Shown: in pieces, positions 15,808-24,258 of the stretch
How the letters are laid out: each line of letters starts with the position of its first letter
Numbering within the stretch: the stretch's first letter is position 1
Assembly (NCBI GenBank): GCA_937906165.1
Contig: CALCYA010000063.1
Coordinates: forward strand, 1 to 43,004
Origin: an uncultured Bacteroidales bacterium
GTDB lineage: Bacteria; Bacteroidota; Bacteroidia; Bacteroidales; Bacteroidaceae
DNA: 43,004 nucleotides
Reading direction: 5' to 3'
Made by a program: the position numbers and the translations under genes
Notes under the pieces: generated by a model
Database searches by the model: none
What the model was told of the DNA's origin: nothing
The model's input: only the letters and a program-made list of their open reading frames with translations

Positions 15808-16896
15808 TTATTTTACAATGCCGCGCTCAAGGAATTCTGCAAGGTTCGTTCTTACTTTCTCTCCTGCTTTCTCTACTGCAACTTTGGCCATGTCGGAGTC
15901 TACCATAATCTTTACAAGCTGCTCGAATGTGGTCTTCTGGGGGTTCCAACCAAGTTCTTTCCGTGCCTTTGAGGGGTCTCCCCAAAGGTTGACGACATCA
16001 GTAGGGCGGTAGAAATCGGGAGAGACTTCAACCAATACTCTTCCTGTTGCCTTGTCAATACCTTTCTCGTCAGCTCCTTCTCCGATGAATTCAAGTTCAA
16101 TACCTACATGCTTGAATGCATAGTAGCAGAATTCGCGCACTGAGTGCTGTTCGCCTGTGGCAATTACAAAGTCCTCGGGTCTGTCGTTCTGTAGCATAAG
16201 CCACATGCACTCGACATAATCCTTGGCGTATCCCCAATCACGCAGTGATGAGAGATTGCCCAAGTACAGCTTCTCTTGCTTGCCTTGTGCAATGCGTGCG
16301 GCAGCGAGTGTTATCTTGCGTGTAACGAATGTCTCTCCGCGGCGTTCGCTCTCGTGGTTAAAAAGGATACCGGAACAGCAGAACATGTTATACGCCTCAC
16401 GGTACTCCTTGACAATCCAGTGGCCGTAGAGCTTTGCAACGGCATAAGGACTGTACGGGTGGAACGGAGTGTTCTCATTCTGTGGAACCTCTTCTACCTT
16501 GCCGTAAAGCTCCGATGTCGATGCCTGGTAAATGCGGCATGTATCGGCAAGGCCGCACAGACGCGCGGCTTCAAGAATACGCAGCACTCCTGTTGCGTCA
16601 ATGTTCGCTGTGAATTCAGGGGAGTCGAAACTTACCTGTACGTGGCTCTGGGCTGCCAGATTGTATATCTCGTCGGGGCGTACTTTGCCTATAACCTGTA
16701 CAAGGCTCATGGAGTCGCCGAGGTCGGCATAATGCAAATGGAATTGGGGGTGTCCTTCAAGGTGAGCTATGCGCTCGCGGTAGTCGACCGAAGAGCGTCT
16801 TATTGTGCCGTGTACATCATATCCTTTTCCTATCAGGAGTTCCGACAGGAACGAACCGTCCTGACCTGAAACTCCCGTAATCAGTGCTTTTTTCAT
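15808..16896 (-). CDS. gmd: GDP-mannose 4,6-dehydratase, 362 aa
   Basis: First enzyme of GDP-fucose synthesis, making GDP-4-keto-6-deoxymannose. The nucleotide-binding motif TGVSGQDGSFL (7-17), RRSS (33-36), STSELYG (126-132) and Tyr151/Lys155 in the PYAVAK stretch are typical. It is the first gene of the pair with fcl. Upstream is the terminator-like hairpin of the hsp20 gene, so it probably has its own promoter in the 16897-16944 gap, though no clean -7 box was found. Confidence 0.96.
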   Translation of the reverse strand: MKKALITGVSGQDGSFLSELLIGKGYDVHGTIRRSSVDYRERIAHLEGHPQFHLHYADLGDSMSLVQVIGKVRPDEIYNLAAQSHVQVSFDSPEFTANIDATGVLRILEAARLCGLADTCRIYQASTSELYGKVEEVPQNENTPFHPYSPYAVAKLYGHWIVKEYREAYNMFCCSGILFNHESERRGETFVTRKITLAAARIAQGKQEKLYLGNLSSLRDWGYAKDYVECMWLMLQNDRPEDFVIATGEQHSVREFCYYAFKHVGIELEFIGEGADEKGIDKATGRVLVEVSPDFYRPTDVVNLWGDPSKARKELGWNPQKTTFEQLVKIMVDSDMAKVAVEKAGEKVRTNLAEFLERGIVK

Positions 16897-16944
16897 AAAT
16901 GGCTATTTCTCTAATTGATGTTTATTGATGCGGAATTACATAAG

Positions 16945-16978
16945 CTATCAAGGCAACAAATTCCTGTTGCCTTGATAG
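16945..16978 (-). terminator. Perfect 14-bp hairpin after hsp20
   Basis: CTATCAAGGCAACA (16945-16958) and TGTTGCCTTGATAG (16965-16978) are perfect complements with a 6-nt loop. There is no T run, so it may be a weak or factor-aided terminator, or an mRNA end stabiliser for hsp20. Confidence 0.55.
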
Positions 16979-16992
16979 TCAAAGAAATGAGC

Positions 16993-17502
16993 CTATTCAA
17001 TTGCAATGATTCTCTCATTCTTCTGTTCGGGGGTGTTCGCTTTCTTGGGGATATGTATCCGCAGCACTCCGTGCTTCACCTTTGCTTCAATCCTTGCTGT
17101 GTCGGCGTCGTCGGGCAGCACCAGCGTCTGCTGGAACTTTGTGTAGGAGAACTCGCGACGGAGGTAACGTCCCTTGCATTCACATTTGTCATCGCCTTTC
17201 TTTCCTTCCTTGTCTGTACCACAGGACTCCTTGCCTTTCTCTGTGCCGCAACACTCCTTGTCGTTGCAGTTGCAGTTCTTCTCCATTGTTATCATCAGGT
17301 CGTTGTCGCTGTCGATGCTGATCTTGAAGTCCTCTTTGCACATTCCGGCTGCCGCCACTTCCACCTTATACTCTTTCTCGGTCTCAAGGACGTTGATTGC
17401 CGGTGCTGTTGCGCTGTTGCGTACAAGAATCTCGTTGTTGAAGAAATCGTTGAAGATACTCGGAATCCAATGGTGTGGTCCCTGTTTCATTGGCATGCTC
17501 AT
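16993..17502 (-). CDS. Small heat-shock protein (Hsp20) with cysteine-rich insertion, 169 aa
   Basis: An ATP-independent holdase chaperone. The alpha-crystallin domain starts at PAINVLETEKEYKVEVAAAG (34-53), continues to DLMITMEK, and resumes at GRYLRREFSYTKFQQTLVLP, with the GVLRIHIPKK strand near the end. Between the two halves lies an insertion (about 76-110) with seven Cys at 77, 79, 84, 85, 94, 107 and 109, spaced C-x-C, CC and C-x-C, among Lys, Glu and Gly. The usual Bacteroidales protein has only a short charged loop here. The insertion could bind metal or form disulfides as a redox switch; this is inference. The gene stands alone with a long GC-rich leader that may fold. Confidence 0.92.
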   Translation of the reverse strand: MSMPMKQGPHHWIPSIFNDFFNNEILVRNSATAPAINVLETEKEYKVEVAAAGMCKEDFKISIDSDNDLMITMEKNCNCNDKECCGTEKGKESCGTDKEGKKGDDKCECKGRYLRREFSYTKFQQTLVLPDDADTARIEAKVKHGVLRIHIPKKANTPEQKNERIIAIE

Positions 17503-17996
17503 AATACTTTTCTTTAGTTGTTAGACAATTGTTTTGTTTCACATTTTCTTGTAACAGACGGACGCTGCCCGGTCGGGTAATGACGGTCCCGATGTGATGC
17601 AGGTGTTGGCCGGACCGCAGCCTCTCTACGGAGTGGCTTATTGAGTGCCCGCCGGCAGCGTGCCGTTCTTGACTATATAATGTTGTCAAAGGCATGATGG
17701 TTCACAGGGTGGTGGACTTTTTGTAAATTTTAAGGGTGAGGGGTTAAGGGTGAGGGGAATTGCGCCCTAAGGACTATAAGGCCCTTAGGACCTTATAACT
17801 TTGGAGCAACCCTTACTTGCTTACCCGCAGCCTTAATCGCGAAAAGCATTTAATGTGTAGTGTGTAACGTTAAATGTGGGCCTATGTATAGCAAAGAAGC
17901 TCCTCTTGTTTGGAATCAAGAGGAGCTCCCTGTGGGGGTGAGGAGATAAAATAACCGTTGTGGCTATGTTATTCCTTTAATGTTATTTGTGGATTT
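17503..17996. repeat. Long gene-free region with hsp20 leader and small repeats
   Basis: The first 200 bases would be the hsp20 leader (minus strand), GC-rich and able to fold. Beyond it lie two adjacent copies of TTAAGGGTGAGGGG (17730-17743, 17744-17757), then a CCTAAGG/CCTTAGG inverted segment near 17764-17798, similar in style to one near 40930. An 11-bp hairpin AGCTCCTCTTG/CAAGAGGAGCT (17898-17908 / 17917-17927) is followed by GTGGGGGTGAGG. The last resembles half of the palindromic units near 40 kb. No ORF is credible here. Confidence 0.6.
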
Positions 17997-20105
17997 TCAG
18001 AATCCTCGGTTGCGAAGCAGTGCGTCAATCTTTGGCTCGCGTCCGCGGAAGTTCTTGTACATTGTCATTCCGTCGTCAATGCCACCCGGGGTGAGCACGT
18101 ACTTGCGGAACTTTTCTGCAACCTCCTGGTTGAAGATGTCACCGGTCTCGGCAAATGCCTCGAAGGCATCGGCATCAAGAACCTCGGCCCACATGTAACT
18201 GTAGTATCCGGCTGTGTAGCCTCCGCCCATGGTGTGGCTGAAGTTGGTCATGCGGTAACGTGGCAGAATCTGTGAGGGGATGCCACGCTCGTTGAGCTTC
18301 TCGGCCTCGAAATCCATTACGTTGAGGTCGGCAGGAACCTCGGTGAGTACATGGAGGTCCATATCGCTGAGTGATGCAGCGATGTACTCCACAGTAGCAA
18401 AGCCCTGTCCGTACTTGCCGCTCTCCTGAATCTTGTTCACAAGCTCCATCGGGATAACCTCGCCTGTCTTGTAGTGCTTTGCATATACCACCAACACCTC
18501 GGGCTCGAATGCCCAATGCTCGTTGATCTGTGACGGTAACTCAACGAAGTCGCGCTCTACACCGCTGGCGCTGCTGTACTGCACGTCGCGCATGAAGTTA
18601 TGCAGCGCGTGGCCGAACTCGTGGGAAAGTGTCTCCACGTTGTCGATGCTCTGCAATGCATAGCCCTCGCTGTTGGGGAGTGTCATGTTGCAACTGTTGA
18701 CAACGATTGGGATGATGCGCTCGCCGTTCTTGTAGCTCTGTGGACGGAAAGAGGTGCACCATGCTCCGGCGCGCTTGCTCTCGCGTGGGAAATTGTCGCT
18801 GTAGAAGATTGCGAGCAGCTTGCCGTCGCGGTCAATTACCTCGTATGCCTTGGCTGTGGGCTCGTATGAAGGAACCTCTGCTGTAACCTCCTTGAAAGTG
18901 AGGCCGTAGAGTTTGTTTGCAACGTGGAAGATACCCTGCATGACGTTGTTGATTTCAAGGTATGAGCGTATCTCCTCTTCGTCAACAGCGAACTTTGCTT
19001 TCTTTGCCTTGTCCAGGTAGTACATATAGTCCCAGCCTGCAGGCTCAAAGTCCTTGCCCTCCTTGCGTATCTCGGCACGGATGTCGTCAACCTCCTCCTT
19101 TGCCTTTGCGACGGCCGGCTCCCACACTTGCATCAGCAGGTCGTAAACTGCTTCGGGAGTGCTTGCCATGCGGTTCTCGAGCGCCATCTCGGCATAGTTG
19201 TTGAAGCCCATCAGCTTCGCCTTCTCAAGGCGCAGTGCCACCAGCTTGGCACAGATGGCCTTGCTGTCATGCTCGTTGTCCTGGTTTCCGCGGTTGTAGT
19301 ATGCCTCGTAAACCTTGCGGCGCAGTTCGCGGTTCTCGCAGTACTGCAGCACTGGGTTACAGCTCGGGCGCTGCATGTTGAACATCCATTTTCCGGGCTG
19401 GCCGTTGTCGGCTGCCATTTTTGCTGCGGCGTCGATGTTTGCCTGTGGAAGGCCCTTGAGCTCCTCAAGGCTCTCGGCAACGACGAAGGTGTTGTTTGTC
19501 TCATGAAGGAGGTTCTGTGAGAACTCCAACTGGAGCATGGAAATCTCCTTGTTCAGCTCGCGCAGGCGTGCCTTGTCGGCATCGTTGAGCTCGGCACCGC
19601 TGTTCACAAAACGGTCGTATGTATTCTCGAGCACCTTTGCCTGCTCGGGGGTGAGGGTGAGCGATTCTCGCGAGTCATATACGCTCTTCACGCGTGCGAA
19701 GAGCTTCTCGTTTAGGTTGATATCGTCGTTGTGTGTCGATGAGAGCGGTGACATCTCTTTCTGCAAAGCTCTTGTCTCATCGTTGGAGTTGCTGCTTGAC
19801 AACGGGCTGAATGTGCCGCGTACCTTGCGCAGCAGCTGTCCGCTCTGGTCAAGGGCGACAATGGTGTTCTCGAAGGTAGGAGCCTCGCTGTTGTTGATTA
19901 TAGCCTCAATCTCGGCCTTCTGCTCCTCCATGCCCTTGAGCATGCCCTCGCGGTAGTGGTCGATTGTTATCTCACTGAACGGTGCAATGCCGTGTGGAGT
20001 GTTGAACTCACTGAAGAGGGGATTGCCCTGCTCCTGCTGCTGCGATGTGCATCCGCATATTGTCAATGATAATGCTGCCATCAGAATACTCTTTTTGAAT
20101 TTCAT
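17997..20105 (-). CDS. dcp: Peptidyl-dipeptidase Dcp, M3 family metallopeptidase, lipoprotein, 702 aa
   Basis: This zinc peptidase removes dipeptides from the C-terminus of oligopeptides. The zinc motif HEFGH is at 495-499 (SHEFGHALHNFM) and the third ligand is Glu522 in DFVELPSQ. The substrate-side motif near 640-660 (FSHTMGGGYTAGYYSYMWAEVLDADAF) is present. Full length for the family. The N-terminus has a lipobox ICGC (Cys19), so it is an exported, lipid-anchored form rather than cytoplasmic. It follows the chorismatase-like gene by 64 nt and may be cotranscribed with it. Confidence 0.95.
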   Translation of the reverse strand: MKFKKSILMAALSLTICGCTSQQQEQGNPLFSEFNTPHGIAPFSEITIDHYREGMLKGMEEQKAEIEAIINNSEAPTFENTIVALDQSGQLLRKVRGTFSPLSSSNSNDETRALQKEMSPLSSTHNDDINLNEKLFARVKSVYDSRESLTLTPEQAKVLENTYDRFVNSGAELNDADKARLRELNKEISMLQLEFSQNLLHETNNTFVVAESLEELKGLPQANIDAAAKMAADNGQPGKWMFNMQRPSCNPVLQYCENRELRRKVYEAYYNRGNQDNEHDSKAICAKLVALRLEKAKLMGFNNYAEMALENRMASTPEAVYDLLMQVWEPAVAKAKEEVDDIRAEIRKEGKDFEPAGWDYMYYLDKAKKAKFAVDEEEIRSYLEINNVMQGIFHVANKLYGLTFKEVTAEVPSYEPTAKAYEVIDRDGKLLAIFYSDNFPRESKRAGAWCTSFRPQSYKNGERIIPIVVNSCNMTLPNSEGYALQSIDNVETLSHEFGHALHNFMRDVQYSSASGVERDFVELPSQINEHWAFEPEVLVVYAKHYKTGEVIPMELVNKIQESGKYGQGFATVEYIAASLSDMDLHVLTEVPADLNVMDFEAEKLNERGIPSQILPRYRMTNFSHTMGGGYTAGYYSYMWAEVLDADAFEAFAETGDIFNQEVAEKFRKYVLTPGGIDDGMTMYKNFRGREPKIDALLRNRGF

Positions 20106-20169
20106 AGATTATGGTTTTGTTGTGAATATATTCTCTTTGAGGGAATACCGTGTAGCCGATGTGGGCTTA

Positions 20170-21261
20170 TCAGATGTGTGCCAGACCCTCAATCTCCACA
20201 AGAAGCTCGGGACGGCATATGTCTGCCACAAGGTAGTGTTTGCCGGCTGTGGGGTAGTGTGCGTTCATATATTCGCGTACGGCAGGGATGTCGCACTCGT
20301 TCTTTACATATACGCGCAGGAAACGGTAGTGTGAACCGTTGTTCTCCACCGGGATGTTCTCCTTTGATACAAGGTTGTCCATTATCTCCATAGTCTCGGC
20401 AGTCTGTTCCACGGCATTGGCGCTGTGGTTGCTGTGCTCTCCCTTGATGGCTGCTGTTCCCGAGATGAAGATTGTGTTGCCAAGTATGCGTGCACGTTCG
20501 AATTTAGGGGTGGTGCGCTCTTTCAGCTCCTCGATAACCTTGCCGTCGAGCACCTCCTGTGAGTAGTTGTGTGCCGCCACCTGCAAAGGGTTGTCAATGG
20601 GCTTGTTGGGCACCTCCTCATCCTTTATGGCGCTGAACTCGATCATCACACCGCCACGGCTTGTGCCGATACCTGTAGCGGCAGGATATCCATTACTCCA
20701 GCATCCTCCGGCGTAGAACAATGAGCGTGCATCGTTGAACTCCTGATAGTTCTGGCTGCCGTCGTTGAGCACTGTGATGCCTTGGATGTAGTTCCATTGG
20801 CGGTATATGTCGCTCGGGGTAAAACCGTTCTCATCAAGGATTGCTCCAACGGTGTCAAAGATATCATTAGCCTGTGAAAAGGTGCTTGCGGTTATGTCGG
20901 CCGGTATTATTCCCTCGCTCATTATCTCGCAGCAATTGCCTTTTCTCAATAGGATGTACCTTGACTTGTGCTCAATGGTGGCATAATTGTCGGCAAGGCT
21001 TACAACCTCGGCAACAAGTGCACCGCATTCGGGTTTCTGTGCCACGTAGCTTACAAGAGGTGTTGTTGTGGGAAAATGCTCCTTCACGCATTCGCGCAGT
21101 TCCTTGTTGTGTTGCAGATAGTCGCTGTCGCTTGCGGGGAGATAGAAAAAGATGATTTTCAATACGCGCTCTGCATCAATCTGCGACAATATTGAGCGGC
21201 ACATATCCTTTATGTTGCCGTTGCCGGTTGCTGTGATGATGCATTTTGCTTTCTTGAACAT
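20170..21261 (-). CDS. Chorismatase/RidA-like (FkbO/Hyg5/XanB2-type) protein, 363 aa
   Basis: The start is set at the ATG at 21261 (MFKKAKCIITATGNGN) because a -7 box lies at 21287-21294, inside the longer frame. The central and C-terminal parts carry the pattern of the FkbO/Hyg5/XanB2 group, built on RidA-like folds: DIYRQWNYIQGI, YQEFNDARSLFY, YPAATGIGTSRGGVMIEF, and the RidA-like end ARILGNTIFISGTAAI and HYLVADICRPELLVEIEG. Characterised members cleave or rearrange chorismate. Bacteroidales members are, as far as I know, unstudied. It is cytoplasmic (no signal peptide). No aryl-polyene or other secondary-metabolite cluster surrounds it, so its pathway is unknown. Confidence 0.7.
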   Translation of the reverse strand: MFKKAKCIITATGNGNIKDMCRSILSQIDAERVLKIIFFYLPASDSDYLQHNKELRECVKEHFPTTTPLVSYVAQKPECGALVAEVVSLADNYATIEHKSRYILLRKGNCCEIMSEGIIPADITASTFSQANDIFDTVGAILDENGFTPSDIYRQWNYIQGITVLNDGSQNYQEFNDARSLFYAGGCWSNGYPAATGIGTSRGGVMIEFSAIKDEEVPNKPIDNPLQVAAHNYSQEVLDGKVIEELKERTTPKFERARILGNTIFISGTAAIKGEHSNHSANAVEQTAETMEIMDNLVSKENIPVENNGSHYRFLRVYVKNECDIPAVREYMNAHYPTAGKHYLVADICRPELLVEIEGLAHI

Positions 21262-21286
21262 TTTGGTGGTTTTCTGTTTTCGGATG

Positions 21287-21294
21287 CGAAAATA
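21287..21294 (-). promoter_or_regulatory. Probable -7 box TATTTTCG
   Basis: Minus-strand TATTTTCG followed by C lies 26 nt before the ATG at 21261 and decides that start over the in-frame codon further upstream. Confidence 0.5.
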
Positions 21295-21374
21295 CAAAAA
21301 AATACCGAAAAATCAGCCTCAAACAGAAAAATGTCCTTCTGTTTCATTGAGCAAAATGAGTGGGTACAAAACTT

Positions 21375-21839
21375 TTATGCAAGTTTGAAACGCAGACGAA
21401 GCGTGCCGTTCTCAAAAGAGTGGCTTATGATGCGGAATGTGCCTATCTCGCTTGTGTTCTCCACGTGTGCACCTATGCATGCGCAAGTGTCATAGTCACC
21501 CACACGTACAATGCGCAGCGTCTCGCTTGCGTCGGCAGGCAACTTGCCCAAGTCAATACCAATGGGTACATTGTCACGTGTCACGAACTCGACGGTTACC
21601 GGCAGATGCTGCGCGATGACCTCGTTCACACGGCTTTCAATCTCGGCAATCTGCTCTTCTGTGGGCGCGCAGGGCAGTGTGTAGTCACACTTGCTCTTCT
21701 TGCGCTCGATATGCGCATTACGGCTGCGCTCGCATCCGAACATCCTCACCATAGTCTGGTTAAGGATGTGCTCCGCGGTGTGCATAGGCGGGTATTCCTG
21801 CTTATTGTGGTCATTTAGTTGAGGTGTTTCGGTTGTCAT
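21375..21839 (-). CDS. AlaX-type trans-editing protein (alanyl-tRNA editing domain), 154 aa
   Basis: A free-standing editing domain of the AlaRS second additional domain type, which hydrolyses mischarged Ser- or Gly-tRNA(Ala) in characterised members. The zinc ligands are visible: H20-x3-H24 in MHTAEHILN and C121-x3-H125 in CACIGAHV. SETLRIVRVGDYD is typical. Length fits the short AlaX class. Its start codon overlaps the stop of the RhuM-Fic gene (ATGA). Its first 20 residues (METPQLN..HNK.EYPPMH pattern) are repeated at the start of RhuM-Fic and of the short ORF at 24259-24360. Confidence 0.85.
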   Translation of the reverse strand: MTTETPQLNDHNKQEYPPMHTAEHILNQTMVRMFGCERSRNAHIERKKSKCDYTLPCAPTEEQIAEIESRVNEVIAQHLPVTVEFVTRDNVPIGIDLGKLPADASETLRIVRVGDYDTCACIGAHVENTSEIGTFRIISHSFENGTLRLRFKLA

Positions 21840-22897
21840 TGGTTTTGTTGGTTAATGAGGTTTACAACTACTTTTACCATTATGTCTTTCTCTTCGGTGC
21901 GGCTCTCTGCAATCATCAGAGTTAAAGCAACAAGGGTGTTGTCGGCTATTCGTTTGCTGCCGTCTGGGCGGTAGAGTATTCCGTTACGCTCCATAAACCA
22001 AAGGAACAGCATTGCAGCGATGCGTTTGTTACCGTCGCTGAATGAGTGGTTCTTCGTTACAAGGTAGAGTAGCATTGCAGCCTTCTCCTCAATGCTGGGG
22101 TATAGTTCTACTCCACCAAATGTCTGATATATCTGCCCGATAGAACTTTTGAAAGAGTTGTCTTTTTCATTTGCAAACAGTTTGCTCTCGCCGAATTTGT
22201 CTTTGAGGCTCAGAATTGCTTCCATTGCATTCTCGTATGTCGCGTGGAAGCGTTCTTCCTTTGTGATGTTTTCTATCGTCAGTTGCTGGTAATCGTAACG
22301 GTCGAGTGTGTCGAGGGCATAAACATAGTCGCTTACAACCGAGAAGAGTCCTTTTGATTGTTCATCGGTCAGTTTTTCCTGTGAATGGACTGTGTGTGCA
22401 AGCAAGCGGACAACATCTTTGAGTTCGTCGTAATGCTCAATTCTTATCTTGTCGTTTATGGCATATCCTTTTACAATGTAGTCTTTCAGCACTCTGTTTG
22501 CCCAAATGCGGAACTGAGTGCCGCGTTTGCTCTTTACACGATAACCGACAGAGATAATAACATCGAGGTTGTAATATTCCGTGTAAGCAGTTTGCGTGCG
22601 CCCTTCCCAGCGACCAAGTTTTTCGGTATGTGCAATTTTTGCACATACCAATTCCTTTTGCAATTCTCCCTCTTTGAAAACGTTGTTTATGTGACGTGCA
22701 ACAACAGTTCTGTCACGTTCAAAGAGTAATGCCATTTGGCTTTGAGAAAGCCATACGGTTTCATTCTCCAACTTTACATCAAGCGATATAACATTATCCT
22801 CGCTCGTGTATATTACAATTGGTGATGCCTCAAACTCTCCGTTATGCATAGGAGGATATTCCGCCTTATTGTGTTCGTTGAGTTGTGGTGTTTCCAT
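21836..22897 (-). CDS. RhuM-family protein with C-terminal Fic/Doc domain, 353 aa
   Basis: Residues 26-150 are RhuM-type (VIYTSEDNVISLDVKLENET, VWLSQSQMALLF, VGYRVKSKRGTQFRIWA). This family includes the Salmonella RhuM virulence factor and many genomic-island proteins. Residues 240-353 carry a Fic/Doc domain with the active loop HSFSDGNKR (284-292), close to the Fic consensus HxFxDGNGR and the Doc variant ending NKR; such enzymes attach AMP or phosphate to target proteins and often act as toxins. Residues 1-20 copy the N-terminus of the downstream AlaX protein. The gene follows the membrane protein by 17 nt and overlaps alaX by 4 nt. A perfect 11-bp inverted repeat lies inside the coding sequence (22625-22649) and resembles the palindrome in the operon promoter. 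Confidence 0.88.
   Translation of the reverse strand: METPQLNEHNKAEYPPMHNGEFEASPIVIYTSEDNVISLDVKLENETVWLSQSQMALLFERDRTVVARHINNVFKEGELQKELVCAKIAHTEKLGRWEGRTQTAYTEYYNLDVIISVGYRVKSKRGTQFRIWANRVLKDYIVKGYAINDKIRIEHYDELKDVVRLLAHTVHSQEKLTDEQSKGLFSVVSDYVYALDTLDRYDYQQLTIENITKEERFHATYENAMEAILSLKDKFGESKLFANEKDNSFKSSIGQIYQTFGGVELYPSIEEKAAMLLYLVTKNHSFSDGNKRIAAMLFLWFMERNGILYRPDGSKRIADNTLVALTLMIAESRTEEKDIMVKVVVNLINQQNQ
22625..22649. promoter_or_regulatory. Operator-like palindrome inside rhuM-fic
   Basis: GGTATGTGCAA (22625-22635) and TTGCACATACC (22639-22649) are perfect complements with a 3-bp spacer. The same GGTATGTGCAA word begins the palindrome upstream of the operon (24410-24434). It encodes the conserved VCAKIAHT stretch of RhuM, so protein constraint is an alternative explanation. 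Confidence 0.45.
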
Positions 22898-22914
22898 TGT
22901 TGTTGATTTTTAGA

Positions 22915-24249
22915 TTATAACATTGATATCCATCCATCAAACTTTTGGTTCTGTTCTATTTTTTTACAGTCGCATTCAGATGATATGTTTGCTACATAAC
23001 ATTCTGATAAATTTTCATCAAAGACTCCATTGCCTATTTCTGGATCTGTTACTAAAAGAATAGGAATTCCTTTCATTAATCCCATTCCAACTTCAATATC
23101 ACTCCATGGTGTTGAAATCCACACATCTTCCCATTCTTTTTGTTCATCTGTATTAGGCCTGTATGTTGCACTATGAATGTTGGTTTGTTTTAATCCAAAT
23201 GCAATCATACCAATAGAGCGATTGATAGCTTCTCGTACACGATTGAATTGTCCATATGATGGATATATATCTTTGTTGTAATATATTACATTATATCCTT
23301 TACTTTCAAGAATTCTTTTATACTCTAAAATTATTACTTCTTTGTTTTTTTCCACTTTACCTGGCATTGAAAAAAATATAGATTTGCCATTACCATCATG
23401 TTTTACTGTTACTGAGGTACAATCAGGATATATCCCATTTACCAACTTTGATTTAATTTCTTTGGGTATGTTATATGCTTCGCTGAAATTAGCACCAGAT
23501 AAATTTACATTTTTAAATGTTGTATTTGTTAGGTCTGCACCAACAAAGTTGGCATTTGTGAAATCGCAATCTTTAATTTGTGATCCTAATAGTATTGAAC
23601 GATAGAAGATTATTTCGTGTCCAACAATATTTTGAATTAGTGAGTATGATAAATCTGCAAGAAATAAATCTGTTTTGTTCATTAATATTTTTCTTTCCTT
23701 ATTTCCAAGATATATGTCTTGTAAATTGGTCTTTGATAAATCATGACCAGATAAATCTTTAGCGGAAGCCAAACCATCAACTAAAGTTTTTTGTAAAACA
23801 CCACTAGGAAATATTTTTGCCATAGATGAAATAACCTTGATGGTTTCATCTTCTAGATTAGTATATCTCCGTGTATCATTGAGATATCGTCTGAGCAGTA
23901 TCGCTGAAGATAACTGGGCTGTTTTATTGCTTGATGAAAGATTAGAAATAATTGTATTGAATGTTGTTAAATATTCTTCTTGTTCTCTTTTCTTTCTTTG
24001 ACTCGCATCATGTATGTGTCTAATAAATCCATATGCAATTGCACTTACGGCACCTAATGATCCTATAATAGAAAGAATATCCTTAACAGGTAATTCTTTT
24101 TCATCGTTGCTATGACTATAATTTCTGTTATCTTGCATCAAGGGAGGTAACGTCTGTATAAAGTTGGTGTTACTTGTAGAATCCTGACTATAAGCACTCA
24201 AAGAATACAAGAGAAAAATGACAGCGATTTGTAGGCGTCTTGTTTTCAT
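22915..24249 (-). CDS. Membrane-anchored pentapeptide-repeat protein with TIR/deoxyribosyltransferase-like C-terminal domain, 444 aa
   Basis: Layout: signal peptide (1-21, ending SAYSQ), a transmembrane helix (about 57-78, KDILSIIGSLGAVSAIAYGF), a basic coiled stretch (81-120), pentapeptide-like repeats (160-260, such as ANFVGADLTNTTFKNVNLSG), then a globular domain (285-444). In the last, IFFSMPGK, GQFNRVREAINRSIGMIAFG and WSDIEVGMGLMKGIPILLV resemble nucleoside 2-deoxyribosyltransferase or TIR-like folds that bind NAD-type nucleotides; the Glu in DIEVGMG would be the candidate catalytic residue. This assignment is tentative. The gene is clearly more AT-rich than its neighbours, which suggests recent transfer. 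It is preceded by a 33-aa leader ORF and followed at 17 nt by RhuM-Fic. A membrane sensor/effector in phage defence is a plausible inference. Confidence 0.7.
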   Translation of the reverse strand: MKTRRLQIAVIFLLYSLSAYSQDSTSNTNFIQTLPPLMQDNRNYSHSNDEKELPVKDILSIIGSLGAVSAIAYGFIRHIHDASQRKKREQEEYLTTFNTIISNLSSSNKTAQLSSAILLRRYLNDTRRYTNLEDETIKVISSMAKIFPSGVLQKTLVDGLASAKDLSGHDLSKTNLQDIYLGNKERKILMNKTDLFLADLSYSLIQNIVGHEIIFYRSILLGSQIKDCDFTNANFVGADLTNTTFKNVNLSGANFSEAYNIPKEIKSKLVNGIYPDCTSVTVKHDGNGKSIFFSMPGKVEKNKEVIILEYKRILESKGYNVIYYNKDIYPSYGQFNRVREAINRSIGMIAFGLKQTNIHSATYRPNTDEQKEWEDVWISTPWSDIEVGMGLMKGIPILLVTDPEIGNGVFDENLSECYVANISSECDCKKIEQNQKFDGWISML

Positions 24250-24258
24250 AGTTTTATG

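Noticed and set aside
16276..16869. 197-codon plus-strand frame opposite gmd
   Set aside because: gmd is unmistakable on the other strand; the frame is Cys/Val-rich with no family.
21321..21355. Terminator after alaX
   Set aside because: Only an AAACAGAA/TTCTGTTT stem with weak T runs; not convincing enough to list.
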